Origin: Phaeotremella fagi
Taxonomy: Eukaryota > Basidiomycota > Tremellomycetes > Tremellales > Phaeotremellaceae
Reading direction: 5' to 3'
Length of the DNA stretch: 64,000 nt
NCBI GenBank assembly: GCA_001599715.1
Contig: BCHU01000008.1
Coordinates: forward strand, 310,001-374,000
A program made the position numbers and the translations under genes. How positions within the stretch are numbered: the first letter of the stretch is position 1; every line of letters starts with the position of its first letter. Shown piece after piece: positions 12,560-24,321 of the stretch. The notes under the pieces were generated by a model. It was given only the letters and a program-made list of their open reading frames with translations. It was not told where the DNA came from and searched no databases.

Positions 12560-13164
12560 GGTGGATTTTTCTCGTTGGTGTTATTGTAGTGTACAGGAAT
12601 AGTGGTTACAAGTCATTAGTGGTAATGTAATATAGTCGTTGGTAGGTTTTCAGTTCAAGAGGATTCCTTCATCATCTTGAACATGACATTTGATTCTTTA
12701 AAATGTGAGAAAAAGAGAAATTGAGATAAGAACGTTTAATATGATATTCATCCATTTCTCATCTTGTGGAGGATATTAACAATCCTTGGCTCACTACACG
12801 TCGTACGTAGATTTAACAGTAGACAAACAAGAGAGGAAGAAAAAGATCCACCGGCCGGTGAACATTCTAGCCATTGCTTAAAGTTCAGTGCTAGTGCCTG
12901 TAAATCCAGATACAATACGTAAGTTTCTAAACATACTTATTCACATAAAAAGTATAAGAGAAAAGCGAAATCTATAGACATAACATAACAATGGAAATTG
13001 AACAAGAGGGGTGAGATAGAACACAAGGTAACGACGCCAGACGACAGTGATATAAAAAGAAGACAAGGAAAAGATATTTAGAGGTAACGTAAAGGTATCC
13101 CACTCAGAAGACACTACACCACGAAACATATACTACGTACAGTTACCACTCAACCTCGTTCCTT
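12560..13164. other. Intergenic region between small gene and G-alpha gene
   Basis: Upstream of the 81-aa gene and downstream of G-alpha. It contains a GC-rich 12-bp perfect palindrome at 12849-12860 in otherwise AT-rich DNA. No coding sequence was supported. Confidence 0.45.
12849..12860. promoter_or_regulatory. CACCGGCCGGTG perfect palindrome
   Basis: A 12-bp perfect inverted repeat with CCGGCCGG core stands out from its AT-rich surroundings. CGG...CCG-type palindromes are typical targets of fungal Zn2Cys6 regulators. It is about 290 bp upstream of the 81-aa gene. Function is inferred only. Confidence 0.3.
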
Positions 13165-14707
13165 TTACAGAATACTCATCTCTCTCAATTGCGCTCTGAC
13201 AATGGTATCTTGAGCAGCGGCCATGACGACCTTAAGTGCCTCGGTATCAGTAGCGGTCGTAACGCTATTAGTGGAATTCATCAGCTTTGTTTCCAAAAAT
13301 CACCAGGATGAAGGGGGGCGTGCAAACTCACTAGGTATAAATCTCTTTTGACGGTGTACGATTCAAAGATCTGAATTTATCTTTGAAAAAGGCAATGGCA
13401 TCGTTGAAACTACCTGGTTTACCTAGGACGAGTCAGTATCAACTAGATGACGATAGATAAGTATTTACCTGGGAAATCGGGATAATGAGGCGCGATCTGT
13501 TGAGTTGGATCTTTGATTTTTTCCATGAGTAGATCGGCTTTGTTAAGGAATAAGATCTATGTCGATTGTTAACAAAACGAATGTGAATGAAGTTGTGTTG
13601 ATGAGATTTATTTGACTTACCACTGAGGTTTTGACGAACCATTGGGAATTGACAATGGAATCGAAAAGGATTAAAGCTTCGAGTAAACCGTTACTATCTT
13701 TCTGTTTGGTTGTCAGTACACGCAAACTCCCATGAAGACCAAGATACGTACATCCTCTATCAAACAAGAGTTGTAATCGGATAATGAAACCAAGAATAAA
13801 ATCGCAGTGACACCTTCGAATACACTAGCCCATTTACGTCTTTCGCTACGTTGACCCCCGACATCCTGTGAAGGTTTAGTTAATGATCATGTCGATTACC
13901 GTTTCACATCTACTTACGAACATCCTAATAGTCAATGAATCAAGTTCGAATCTAGTTTCACTGATTCCAGTAGTTTTACTTCTGACACGAAGCATGTCAT
14001 CGTGATTAGGTTTATAATCCGGTACAAAGAGACGATTCAAATCAGCGTAAAAGCTTAGCAATGGGTTAGTTGGTTACACTCATCAACTCTATAATCGGCA
14101 GGTTGAAAACTCACTAAGTCAAATTCTCTTGTAAAGCGAATTTATAACCTTCTTTATAACATTGTTGGACGTTGTCGTCCTGCCATAAACTGGCCAAAGC
14201 TTCTAGATAACTTATGGGGAAAGGTTCATGGGTGTTAATTGGGATCTCGTTATCAACCAAACTGATGTATTTCCTGTTATTGACGGAAACCGCTAAACCC
14301 AGTTCATCCATAGTATCGATGATCGAACGCATCCCACCGACAATGTTTGAGAAAACGATTTTTCTGATTGATCATAAGGTGTTAGTACGTTCAGAGATGA
14401 TCTGATGATGTAATATGGTAGTGGGACCCACCTGTAATCTTCAATTTCATCTGGTGTAAATGGTTTATCATGGATATATCTCATTTGCTTTAAGACAGTT
14501 GATTTACCAGATGCACCAGCACCAAGTAAAAGTAATTTGATCTCTTTGGCTAAACGTTTTTCATCCTGCAAGACAAGTCCAAACGCATCAGTTTCATCTC
14601 AAAGTCAAGAGATTCTCTCCTACACTTACCTCTTTTAAAACTTTCTCAATCTCTTTCGATCTTTGTTCAGCAGGTCCATCGGCCTGTGAGGACATACAAC
14701 CACCCAT
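13165..14707 (-). CDS. Heterotrimeric G-protein alpha subunit (GPA2/GPA3-like) with altered P-loop
   Basis: This membrane-bound GTPase couples seven-helix receptors to pheromone or nutrient signalling. Nine exons (14630-14707, 14432-14565, 14115-14363, 13918-14053, 13752-13865, 13621-13701, 13469-13556, 13332-13422, 13165-13264) give 356 aa, normal for the family. MGGCMSS gives myristoylation at Gly2 and palmitoylation at Cys4. Switch I is [12 protein letters not shown] (Arg178), switch [14 protein letters not shown] (catalytic Gln204), then FLNKADLL and TTATDTEA of the G4 and G5 boxes. The C-terminus REMSIL lacks the Cys of pertussis-sensitive G-alphas. The P-loop reads GAGASGKST: the nearly invariant Glu is Ala44 (GCA, 14512-14514). 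Every other key residue is intact, so it is probably expressed and functional. Resemblance to Cryptococcus GPA2/GPA3 is stated from memory of the family. Confidence 0.95.
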
Positions 14708-15781
14708 TTTCTAATAGGTATCCTAGGTGTAAAACTGGTAGAATAGAGAAAGTGATGACGGTAAGGAAACCAGATTAAATTGGATCCCTCGTTTGATTTT
14801 TCGAAAGGAATCTAATCGCTTACGTTTCTTGGATTCACTCTAACTGTAAAGGTAGTACTACCTTCAAAGAAGGGATAGTTCGAATCAAGGGTTGAAGGGG
14901 GTTGGGAAAAGATGTTAGTTCCTTGGATGGAAAGATGGTTTGAATATGAAGATTTGATTGATTGATTGAGTGAAAGGAGCTTGGAACCTTGGAACTTGGA
15001 CGCTTGGATGTCAGGATGTTGGAAACGGAGGCTCGAGCTTTCCTTCCAATTGATCTAAACTGATGTAATGGTTTCTTCTCTAAGGGGGTTATCGTCGTCC
15101 GGTGAAGGTGGAGGGTGATGAGCTGACGAAGGAGTTTCAGAGTTGATTGGTGATTTATCTTAATGTATATCGAGAGACCTGGAGCTGGTACGCTAGGAAG
15201 ATATGTGTGTTGTGTATGCTGTGTTCCCTTTCGCAAACTGATCCAAGTTTTGAGACAACGTAGAGGATCTAACCACACTAATCTGTCTGTGCTTCAAGCC
15301 ATGGATAGACCTCGTGGGTTTGAGTTATTGAGTTTGTTGAATGATGTTGAGATAATGTTAAAGTGGATAAGAAGTCAAGTAACAATTCAATTGAAATACA
15401 AGATAGAAACGGGAATGCGAAGACAACCCAACTTGAGAAGTTACCATAAATTAACGTTTTCTTTGTATGCAGTAACCCTGGCCAGACCTGGCTCGAAATA
15501 AGTCAAAGTAATCTTGTCTCCGTCTCCCCTCTCCTCCCTTCTCACTCTTTCTCACTCACAATGAATGACAAAAAAGAAGGAACCTAATTATCCCAAAAAT
15601 CCAAACGATTTCTTATTGTTCTCTTAATTTCGCAGCCTTTGTTCCTGATCTTTGATCCAGTTACCGAATCAGGTAACTCAAGTGAGTCACTTCTCTCGTT
15701 GAGTGGTAAAAATGGCATAGGTATGATAAGTGGTATGCTATAGCTACACTATGATATTTATTCTTGAAATCTACTCTAACT
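14708..15781. other. G-alpha upstream region and MPP-alpha 3' region
   Basis: No gene was supported on either strand. The part near 14708-15000 is GA/TTGATTGATTGA-rich and probably G-alpha 5' leader and promoter. Around 15500-15560 lies a CT-rich tract. Confidence 0.45.
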
Positions 15782-17699
15782 CTATATCCTACCCAATCCC
15801 CATTTCCTCAGTACATCACGAACATCGCCTAGACCCTCAATTTGGCCTTGGGCAACTATCGTTGGTTCACCTGAGCCTAGGCCGTAATTCAGTGGTACGG
15901 TTTTAGATGATGGTCGAAGGATACGTGTTGCAGTTCGATGTAAATCCTTGTTTACAGATCAGTATCATGTTCAAAGCAAGTAGAAAAGAGTAAACCTACA
16001 CTTAAAGTGAGAGCATCGATTTTAGCACACATCTCCTCAACTGGAACTTTATTACCATGTATCTGAGTTTGTCTACCGAGATCTATCCAAAATCATCAAC
16101 AACTAAAAATCCAAATCGAAACCATCAGAAAGACTCACCCTCAACAGCAGTCAACCTAGATTCCAAACTCATAACCAGTGTACTCTTCAACATAGCTTTA
16201 GCTCTCCTCATCTCGACATCGGTGATACCACCCATCATAGGTCTAGTTAAACTATCCAACTGATGAGAAATAACGTTAGCGATTGAAGGTGCGAATTGCG
16301 GATAGACTGATGCTGAGATTCCGAATAATCCACTGTCGGCGTAACAGTGGTGGAAACCTGCACAGAAATCTACGGCGTGATAACGATTCAGGACGTTGGT
16401 GTAGAGTCTGGTGTACATTCCTTTTCCGGGCCCACCTGATTGATAGAGGATCAGCTTTGAATTGTTAAACGATTGGGTAACCTACCCGCTGAGAAACTTC
16501 CTCCTCCACCTAGTAATGTTTGTAAAGTTGCAAGAGCGTACTAAACAGTTGTGAGCTATAGATCTTGAGAGACTCAAGATAAACAACTCACGATATCAGG
16601 ATCATGTATTCCCAACCCTTCAAACCCAATATACAAATGAACGAATTCTTCATCAGGTTTCTCAATCATCTGTTGACCACCTGTATAAACAGCTTTGGCG
16701 CTAGCCAATCTATCGTAATCGTCCGAAACACCAACACCAGATTGTGACCCCGAAGCCGAAGAGACCGTAGCGAAAGATTTCGAAAGTGAGGGTTGAGAAG
16801 TTGATTGATTCGATGTATGCAGTATGTTATTCGGGATCGTCGTCCTTGATTTCAATTCACCGAAATATTTTTCCGTCAATTCAACCAGTTCCTGATGAGC
16901 CATTCCAACACCAGCCACGACGATTCTCTCAGGTTGATACCAATCATTCATGAAACCCCTAACGCTCTTTTCATCTAATACCTCCAACTGACTTTCAGGA
17001 CATAGAAGCGGCATACCTAAAGTGTTGTCCTTGAACGCGACAGTATGTAATATCTCCGGTAAGATTAATTCAGGTTTCGACCAGATTTCACGGATTTCGT
17101 AAGCGGCCGCTTGTTTTTGTGCGATGATTTCTGTTGGGAGGAGATTGGGATGAAGGATGGTTGAAGAGAGGAGTGACATGGCTAGTGGGAGGGATTGGGG
17201 GAAAACTGTCGATTGATACATTATAGTTTCTCTTGATGACGAACATGAGATTTGGGAACCCAAGGAATCTATCAGCGTCGTCATTTCTTCATCTGAATGT
17301 TTGTCGGTACTCTGGATTGTGGGTCAGTTATGGATTTGGTCTCGTAGGTCGGACCCACCTTGAACGCCATTCTATCTAATAAATGGGAAACTCCACTGGT
17401 GGCCTTCGACTCGAATCGACTCCCAGCATCAACGTACACTCCTACAGCATGAAAATGGCCAGGTAAAGGTTCAGTGGCTACACGGATTTTATTCGGTAGT
17501 GTGGTAACTGTAGAAGTTGGTGGGAGTGGCTATCAAGAATTAAGCAGAATTAGTACTTGTAAATGATTTGAAAAGGTTGGAGTTGACCCACTGAAGTTGA
17601 GGCATGTCTCGTGAGGGCTGTTTTCAGTGGGTTCAGCCTAGATGAAGACGCTATGGGAATGGTTATGGCTTTCAAAGGGAGTGGTAGTGTTGGACGCAT
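15782..17699 (-). CDS. MAS2: Mitochondrial processing peptidase alpha subunit (MAS2/PMPCA)
   Basis: MPP removes N-terminal presequences from imported matrix proteins; the alpha subunit recognises substrate and pairs with the catalytic beta subunit. The start at 17697-17699 gives MRPTLPLPLKAITIPIASSS, then RLNPLKTALTRHAS, itself a basic mitochondrial presequence. Diagnostic features are RFESKATSGVSHLLDRMAFK (the position where beta has the zinc motif HxxEH; here it is degenerate, as expected for alpha) and the glycine-rich substrate loop LGGGGSFSAGGPGKGMYTRL. YHAVDFCAGFHHCYADSGLF follows in the C-terminal domain. The end is WGLGRI then TAG at 15782-15784. Several introns interrupt it, the smallest under 60 nt. 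An insert rich in Ser and Gln lies between the two peptidase-like halves. It diverges from the transporter gene to its right. Confidence 0.95.
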
Positions 17700-18564
17700 G
17701 GTGGTGAGGTGGAGTGAATATTGGTGGGTGGTAATATATCAACTTTTTCCACTTTGTTCAACAATTTTCAGTTGATTGATGTTACCTTGGATGCCGAAAT
17801 CAACGCTTGGTCATTTAATGACGTGGAGTTTTGGGGTGATGACTTTTCATTCAGTATCAGACTTGTACAGTATGCATTTTGCGAGTAGACTTAGGACAGC
17901 AGCAAGTACAGAACACGACTGGGATAGGTCGTAGATAGTAATACTGATAGCGTACATTTGTTCATATATGAGATGAGATCATATGAGACGAGCTCGAAAT
18001 GATGATCAGATCTATAGATACGTTGGTATAATTCTGTTGCGTTGTTTGATGTCTTATATTTAACTTGCTTCCTGCTCTGCTCGGTCAGACTACGCACAAG
18101 TATACACTTGTCTGCTGAGGAGTAAGAACAAGAGGAACGTGTCTCAGCCCTATATATTGATATGGTACCATACATGAGAGAGTGAATAAGTCAAGTGAAT
18201 AACCCTGAGTGAGCCTACCTGTCCTGTCCTGTCCTGTCGCGTCCCGCTGTAGTAAAAATGTGGGAACTGAATGGACACGTACAAAGTATAGAATATAGAG
18301 TACACTGTAAGACAGTTAGTTTTCTACATCTACCTTCATCTCCATCTTCATCTCAACATCAAACAACAAATACCATCAAATAGATCCAAGATCAAACCAA
18401 AGATCTAATCTATCTATCCTACTTATCTATCTCCCTTTCCGTTTCACTCAAAACACAGCTTTACACCTCTAACTCTAACTTATCCACGCGTATCAATCTT
18501 TTTTTTTTCTCAAGACTTTTCCATCCATTCTATATTTATACATTCTTTTATCAGTTCCTCTACA
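17700..18564. other. Divergent promoter region MPP-alpha / TPT transporter
   Basis: No gene was seen in this 865-bp bidirectional upstream region. It has a short pentamer repeat (CCTGT x4, 18218-18237) and long CT-rich leader sequence before 18565 with a T9 run. Confidence 0.5.
18218..18237 (+). repeat. CCTGT x4 pentamer microsatellite
   Basis: Four perfect CCTGT units in tandem within the bidirectional upstream region. Confidence 0.8.
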
Positions 18565-20413
18565 ATGTCCAAAGATCTCGAATCATCTGTCCCACTTACT
18601 GTAAGTTCTCCGTCCCTACTTGTTCCAAGTCGATGTCGTTGTAGAACCTACGGTTCAGGAATCCAAAGGACGTGAAGAGTTTGTTGAATTTTGCACATAT
18701 GAAATTCATCTTCTCGATTCTTTTTGCTGTCACGTCGATGAATCACTATACTAACATCCCACCTAGGCCATGCCACGAGCAGCAGATGTTGACCACGATT
18801 TAACTCATGGTGAACACATTGAAGTCAAGTGAGTAGACATCATCATTCAACAACCACGTTCACGTTCACGTTCTGACCTACAACTCTTCAAATAGAATCG
18901 CAGATGCTCGAAGCCCATCTCAATCTAAGAAGATCACAGTACCAGCCATCGTCGGTAAGCACCCCATCAACGCTTTGTACTCCTAGATTTATTACTGATG
19001 TTTTTCATTTAGTCATCCCAATTTGGATGGCATGTTCAATCTCTGTCATTCTTTACAACAGTAAGTTCATCCATTTCCTCCATCATCTTGTATCAAATTT
19101 ACTGATCAAACGCAGAATACGTCTTTTCAAACCTCAATTTCCCATTCCCAGTCTTCCTCACCACCTGGCATTTACTTTTCGCTGTGAGTCATCTCCCACA
19201 GCTCTATTCGTCGTATCAAACACTAATCAAATCAATCGTTTTTAGTCCGGTGCTACAAGAATTCTTCAACGTACAACCACCCTTGTCGATGGTGCCAAAG
19301 ATGTTGAAATGACCGTAAGTATTACATCCCATTGAAGAACCATTCAAAACACGTCTAAACAAAACAATCTTTCAGAGAGATCGATGGATTCGATCTATCT
19401 TACCTATCGGTGCTCTGTTCTCTGGAAGTCTTATCCTTTCAAATTACGCCTATCTCACCCTTAGTGTCAGTTTCATTCAAATGCTCAAGGTATGTTCTAG
19501 CTCTTCTCGTAAATCCGAGCTTAGCTGACTCCATTCAAGGCTTTCAACCCTGTCGCCATCCTTCTTATCTCTTTCGCTTTCAGAATCCAAGAACCCAACA
19601 TGAGACTTGTTGTTATCGTTTTCGTAGGTCGCACTAGTCGCGTTCTCATAAACCAATACTTATCTTCGTACAGCTCATCTCAACCGGTTGTGCTCTTGGT
19701 ATGTTTATCCAAATGTTGTTTTTAGACCAGCAGCTAACTCCCAATCAGCCGCTTACGGTGAACTCCACTTTGAATTCTTCGGTTTCATCTGTCAATGTGC
19801 AGCTCTCGGTTTCGAAGCTTCCAGATTGGTCATGATTGAAATCCTCCTCCACGGTTTGAAGGTAGGTTCGCGAGTGATTCATCCTACATATTGATCTTCT
19901 AACACCATTCAGATGGATCCCATCGTCTCACTCCACTACTACGCACCAGTCTGCGCTGTCATCAACGCCTGTATCATCCCTTTCACTGAGGGATTAGAAC
20001 CATTCTACGCTCTCCACAGAGTTGGACTTTTAGTCCTTTTCTCCAACGCTGGTATCGCTTTCGCTTTGAACGTAAGTCAGCAATGGGTGTTATTGGGTTC
20101 AATTATTGATAAAATGATCAGGTCGCTGCTGTCTTCTTGATCTCTGTTGGTTCAGGTTTGATCCTTACCCTTGCTGGCGTTCTCAAGGATATCGTGAGTA
20201 TCCATCGTTGACTGGGATTCAACATTCAATTAATACTTTACAGCTCTTGATCTCTGGATCCGTTATCGCTTTCGGATCTCAAATCACAGCTCTTCAAGTC
20301 TTCGGTTACTCGTAAGTAGTCTCAAATATCATTATTTGTTTAGTTCTGACATGTACGAATGTAGCATCTCTTTAGCCGGTCTTGTTACTTTCAAAACCAC
20401 TGGTGGCAAGTAG
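18565..20413 (+). CDS. Triose-phosphate/nucleotide-sugar transporter family membrane protein (TPT/DUF250)
   Basis: A multi-pass Golgi/ER antiporter-type protein of the drug/metabolite transporter superfamily. It reads [12 protein letters not shown] then, across many small exons, [30 protein letters not shown], and [20 protein letters not shown]. The segment [20 protein letters not shown] follows, containing the conserved aligned motif of TPT proteins (LxNxxLxxxxVSFxQxxKA). Later come [19 protein letters not shown] and [18 protein letters not shown], as in the fungal branch. About ten hydrophobic helices are visible. At least ten introns of 45-110 nt have consensus ends. Members carry UDP-sugars, GDP-sugars or phosphosugars; the substrate cannot be read from the sequence. 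The stop is TAG at 20411-20413. Confidence 0.9.
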
Positions 20414-21693
20414 ATGTAACAAGTTAATCCAATACAACTTGTTCAAAGATTCATATGTTAGATATGACAAGGGGATGCGGGTGAAGTGGGAGCTGCAGTG
20501 GCAGTGGTAGTGTGAAATGGGGAGAGGCTAGAATGGATGATTACGTTGGATACATTTCTTATATACAATTTTTTTTCTTTCTTCGTATTCTCAATTATCA
20601 AAAATACCATACATAGATCTTTGACGCTGAGCATTGCAGTTGCTACTTGCTACTTTGCCACATTGAGGTTACAAGTACTTTCAGCGGAGTGCCGTTATAG
20701 TGCCATTCGGGTAGACGGACCGGGTAGTCGGTATAGGTTCATCCCGTTGTTTGTTGCAAATGTAGTCATGGAAAGGTGGCAAGTGGGTGGGTGGTTGGTG
20801 AGTAGTAGTAGATGGATTAGATGTCGATGAGGTTGAGGTTGATGCATAGGCTGAAGTGACACCAGAGAGGGATGAACAAAGTACAGATTCTTGTACTCGT
20901 ACTTCTTCAGAAGTAACCGGCGCCACGGATCTTAAAATCAAGTCCAGATTTTGAATCTAACTTCTGTGGTAACTAAGTACTAAGTTTCAATTGACAGTCA
21001 CGAGATCAATGTCATATCCAGTAGTACAGTGCTTAGTACTACTCCAGAATGTATATATAGTTACAGCATGGATACAAAGACCTTATCTACCTTTATCCCA
21101 TCTCTACACATTGTGATAAAGAACTACATTGACTTCCAAATAATACGTTCCGAGTGACTCACCAGACTTCATCCCGTCTCAAACCGGTAACCCATCATCA
21201 TTCCACATTATTTAGTGTCATACATCCACTCGGAGCTCCGTCCGGTCTCCAATCTTACTCCAACCTGCTTTTGGTTTTTGGGTTTTTTAAATAATATCAA
21301 TCCCAACTATCCCATACATCTACCTTCTTTCTACTTTATACCATATACGTATTCATTCTATACGTTCATTAACAAAAGGTATTCAATACTTATACCACAA
21401 AGGAATATTTTCGGAATCGGACGCTCATTTCAACGTTGACGGTAACAATTGGAGTTCCCTTGTTGATTTCGATACAGTTTTTTTCTTGGATAGCGAAGTC
21501 CTCCGTATTAAACTCCTTTTCATTTATATATCTCTATCAAATACCGGTTTCTCGTTATTCTTAATCATCCAAACACCCACATCAGATTCACAAAGGATCC
21601 TTTTGGTCGCGTGACGATTTATATTCCAGTTTCAAATTATTGATATCCACCCAACCCATTTCAACACCTCTACTTAACAACCCAACCATCGAA
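20414..21693. other. Intergenic region, 1.3 kb, between transporter and disordered protein gene
   Basis: No convincing gene. A minus-strand open stretch at 20681-20941 has a Ser/Thr-rich middle but no recognisable domain, splice structure or leader, and is left unannotated. AGTACT/ACTTAGTAC-type short palindromic words cluster at about 20975-21045. A long CT- and AT-rich leader precedes 21694. Confidence 0.45.
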
Positions 21694-22853
21694 ATGATTA
21701 TGACATCTTCACCAGTAGTAACCTCCCATCTCAACTCTTCGTTGAACGCCTCCCCAACTTCTTCACCTCAACTACGACCAGTAGCTTCTACAATGGCAAG
21801 AACCTCCTCAACGGCAGGTAGCGGTTCAATCACGCCACTCTCAATATCTTCCGTTCCAATAACCAACGGTCTAAGTACCTCTGTACCCACCACAACCACC
21901 GGTCCTACACCTCAAACAACCAGATCATTCGCCCGAGCACCCCCAATCAGACCATATCAATCACCTCTCTGTTCACGTTCTTCAAACGGTAAAACCATCG
22001 TTGGTGGTATCCAAGGTGAAACTCAGGAATTCGCTGAGAAGATCGTTAACCAGATCGAAGATCGTAACAGATTGATGAGATTGGGTGAGGAGATGACGTT
22101 GAGTCCTGGATTACAGGCTAAATCGGTTTCGGCTAGTGGTAGTTTGGCTGGAAGTTGGGAGGCACAGAGAGCGGAGTTGATCGTTGATATTCCTGTTTGG
22201 AGTTATGGATGTTTCCAGGGTATGTCTGGTCTTCCTTGATGAATCATTATTCAGTGCTAATTCAGTTGTTTCTAGACCTGTCCACACTACATCAATTACG
22301 TGATACAACCCTCTCCCACACCCACGCCATATTAAACCATCTCCTCACCAACCATTCAATCCCAGCAACCTACAGACTCCTAGCTCGTTCAGGAGCCTCC
22401 TCAACCTCAGGATGGGGTTGTGTTCGTCTAGCCCAACAAAACCCTCTCTCACCTTCAAAATCAACTTCCAACCTCCCAACCAGCTCAGGTAGACGACGAA
22501 CATCCTTCGTTAAACCCGAAAGAAGATTATCCATTTCATCACCGACGACTTCGGCTAAGATTGCTAAAGATTATTTGTCGCATGAACATGCGATTAGTTT
22601 CGATGATGATGAGGAGGAAAGGGAGGGGGAAGGGGTTAGGTTGAAAGAGGGTTATACTAGTGGTTCGGGGAGTGATAGTGAAGATGATGAGGAGACTGTT
22701 GATTCGTTGGTTGCTAAAGAAATTGAGAAGAGGGGTGCGAAAGAGGGGTAGGTTTTCTTTTGTCACTTTATTTGGACTCGTGCTGATCATAACAACTTTA
22801 GTGCCGTTTTCTACATGACAATCCACGGTCAACCAGCATTGATCCTGATCTAA
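21694..22853 (+). CDS. Hypothetical protein, Ser/Thr-rich N-terminus, acidic C-terminal linker
   Basis: Three exons, 21694-22219, 22276-22748 and 22802-22853, join in frame with GTATGT and GTAGGT donors. I chose the first ATG of the open frame (21694); a second in-frame ATG follows at 21700. The first 90 residues are low-complexity Ser/Thr/Pro. A helical, more conserved-looking part follows (GETQEFAEKIVNQIEDRNRL, then AELIVDIPVWSYGCFQ). A second helical part contains RDTTLSHTHAILNHLLTNHS and ATYRLLARSGASS, then basic and acidic linkers (SGSDSEDDEETVDSL). The end is FYMTIHGQPALILI. No known family is recognised. The hydrophobic last ten residues encoded across the final intron support the gene model. 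Confidence 0.7.
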
Positions 22854-23254
22854 TCGAATTCAACTAAAGTATCTCGATCATCACGATAAACTTCAACGTT
22901 CATCATATCATCTCACTCCTCTCATTAAACAATCGCAATTTATCTGTTGTACATATTTTATTGTCTTCGTCAATTAACCCCGCTCGTTGTTTATACCTCT
23001 TCTCGAGATCTGTATCATCCTATCGAAAATCATAACTCAACTTTTAACGTATTTTTATTTATTTGAATCCTGAGATCCCCGTCTTTTTGGCATTTGTTGC
23101 TTTATGTATTTGGGTACCCAGTTCGTTTTCGTGTTGACCCCCGAGTCTATTCGTTCAATGGCATCTCTCTGAACAAATATATAAAGCTAAATACAAATTT
23201 TCACTATCTTTACTATACATAGACTTGAACACCCTCCCTTTCCCCCACATGACA
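22854..23254. other. Convergent intergenic region
   Basis: 3' region between convergent genes; AT-rich, no coding sequence seen. Confidence 0.4.
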
Positions 23255-23689
23255 TTAAGCAATCTTCTGACACTCCTTATAAAGCCCTTCAGAAATATGA
23301 GCTATATCAACCTTCGTAAAAGCATCACAAAGTCCTAAAATGAGAGATCCACTCGTGCGATCTTTAAGTTTTGTAGGATTATACATTTCGCTCAGGGCTG
23401 TTGATAATTCTTCCTGTGTTGGATAGTCTCCGACCCTTGTACCATCCAATCTGACCTCTTTACAATAGCTCATCAAAGGTCGTGTAGATTTGAAAAAATA
23501 TCTGTACATGTCTTTTCCATTCACGACAAGTTTCCAATTCTTTTCCTTGTCTCGAGTTACCTTGATTTCGAATCTCGATCGGGGTCGACTGGGATTGGAG
23601 GAGTAGACTGATGTACCGTCTGATCTGAATGACCAGTCTTTGACTGTTGCTTCCAGTTGAGATAGAACTTCTGTTAGATCGCTTTCCAT
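23255..23689 (-). CDS. Small paralogous protein A1 (WxxxIKDW family), intact copy, 144 aa
   Basis: Single exon starting MESDLTEVLSQLEATVKDWS. The N-terminal helix followed by (I/V)-K-D-W is shared with the copies at 24322-24879 and 27184-27597. The middle looks like beta strands (RFEIKVTRDKEKNWKLVVNG), then helices containing PTQEELSTALSEMYNP. The C-terminus is AHISEGLYKECQKIA; the neighbour ends CRISEGLSEECEKMLKK, so the two are clear homologues although the middle has diverged strongly. There is no signal peptide or membrane helix, so it is probably cytosolic. Function and family are unknown to me; it looks lineage-specific and fast-evolving. It is the leftmost copy of a decaying tandem array. 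Confidence 0.65.
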   Translation of the reverse strand: MESDLTEVLSQLEATVKDWSFRSDGTSVYSSNPSRPRSRFEIKVTRDKEKNWKLVVNGKDMYRYFFKSTRPLMSYCKEVRLDGTRVGDYPTQEELSTALSEMYNPTKLKDRTSGSLILGLCDAFTKVDIAHISEGLYKECQKIA

Positions 23690-24321
23690 GTTGTATTTTG
23701 TTGAGTTTAAGTAGTGGAGAAAGAAATATTGAGGTCAGACTGTTTGGGTAATGGCTGTTCAACTAATGAAAGGTGGGAAGGAAGTCCTGTCTTGTGCGGA
23801 AATCAAAGGTTCAGTGGTCGTTTCGAACCTCCGCCAGAATTTTCCAATCAGTTGAGACTTCTAACTTGACATACAAGTGACAGACTCGGTTGAATGTTTT
23901 CGATAAGATTATGTGGAATGTATGATACCCATATAGTGAGACAGATAACTATATCGGTTTACTCCAACTTGATGGCAGAGTTTTGCGAAAGACATCAGCG
24001 GAAAACTTTCTAGGAGAACATGTTGGACCAGAAACTAAATTTCTCTTTTATTTTAATTCAAGCTTGGATTTCAGAGTGAGTGGCACTGCCATGCTCGTCA
24101 TGGGAACGATATTTTGTGAAATCAATCTGATGAAGGGAAGGAAATGGTGTGGAGCTACGGCCTTCTATAAGGTTTAGAAACGTCTCATGGGGTCTTTTTT
24201 GGATGGTACTTTCTCAGGATTTTTTTGTGGTCGCATACATATTCATTTCATCAACACAGACTACCAAACCTTCTTCTTACTTAAGATACAGTATCAAAGC
24301 TCTGTGTCACAGCACAACCTT
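23690..24321. other. Spacer between paralogues A1 and A2
   Basis: Presumed A1 promoter on the minus strand. Short open stretches exist on both strands but none shows family motifs or splice structure. Confidence 0.4.

Noticed and set aside
17380..17440. Missing HxxEH zinc motif in the processing peptidase gene as a sign of inactivation.
   Set aside because: The alpha subunit normally lacks it; the glycine-rich loop identifies this as alpha.
20681..20941. Minus-strand 86-codon frame with Ser/Thr-rich middle.
   Set aside because: No start context, splice partner or recognisable domain; low complexity alone is weak evidence.
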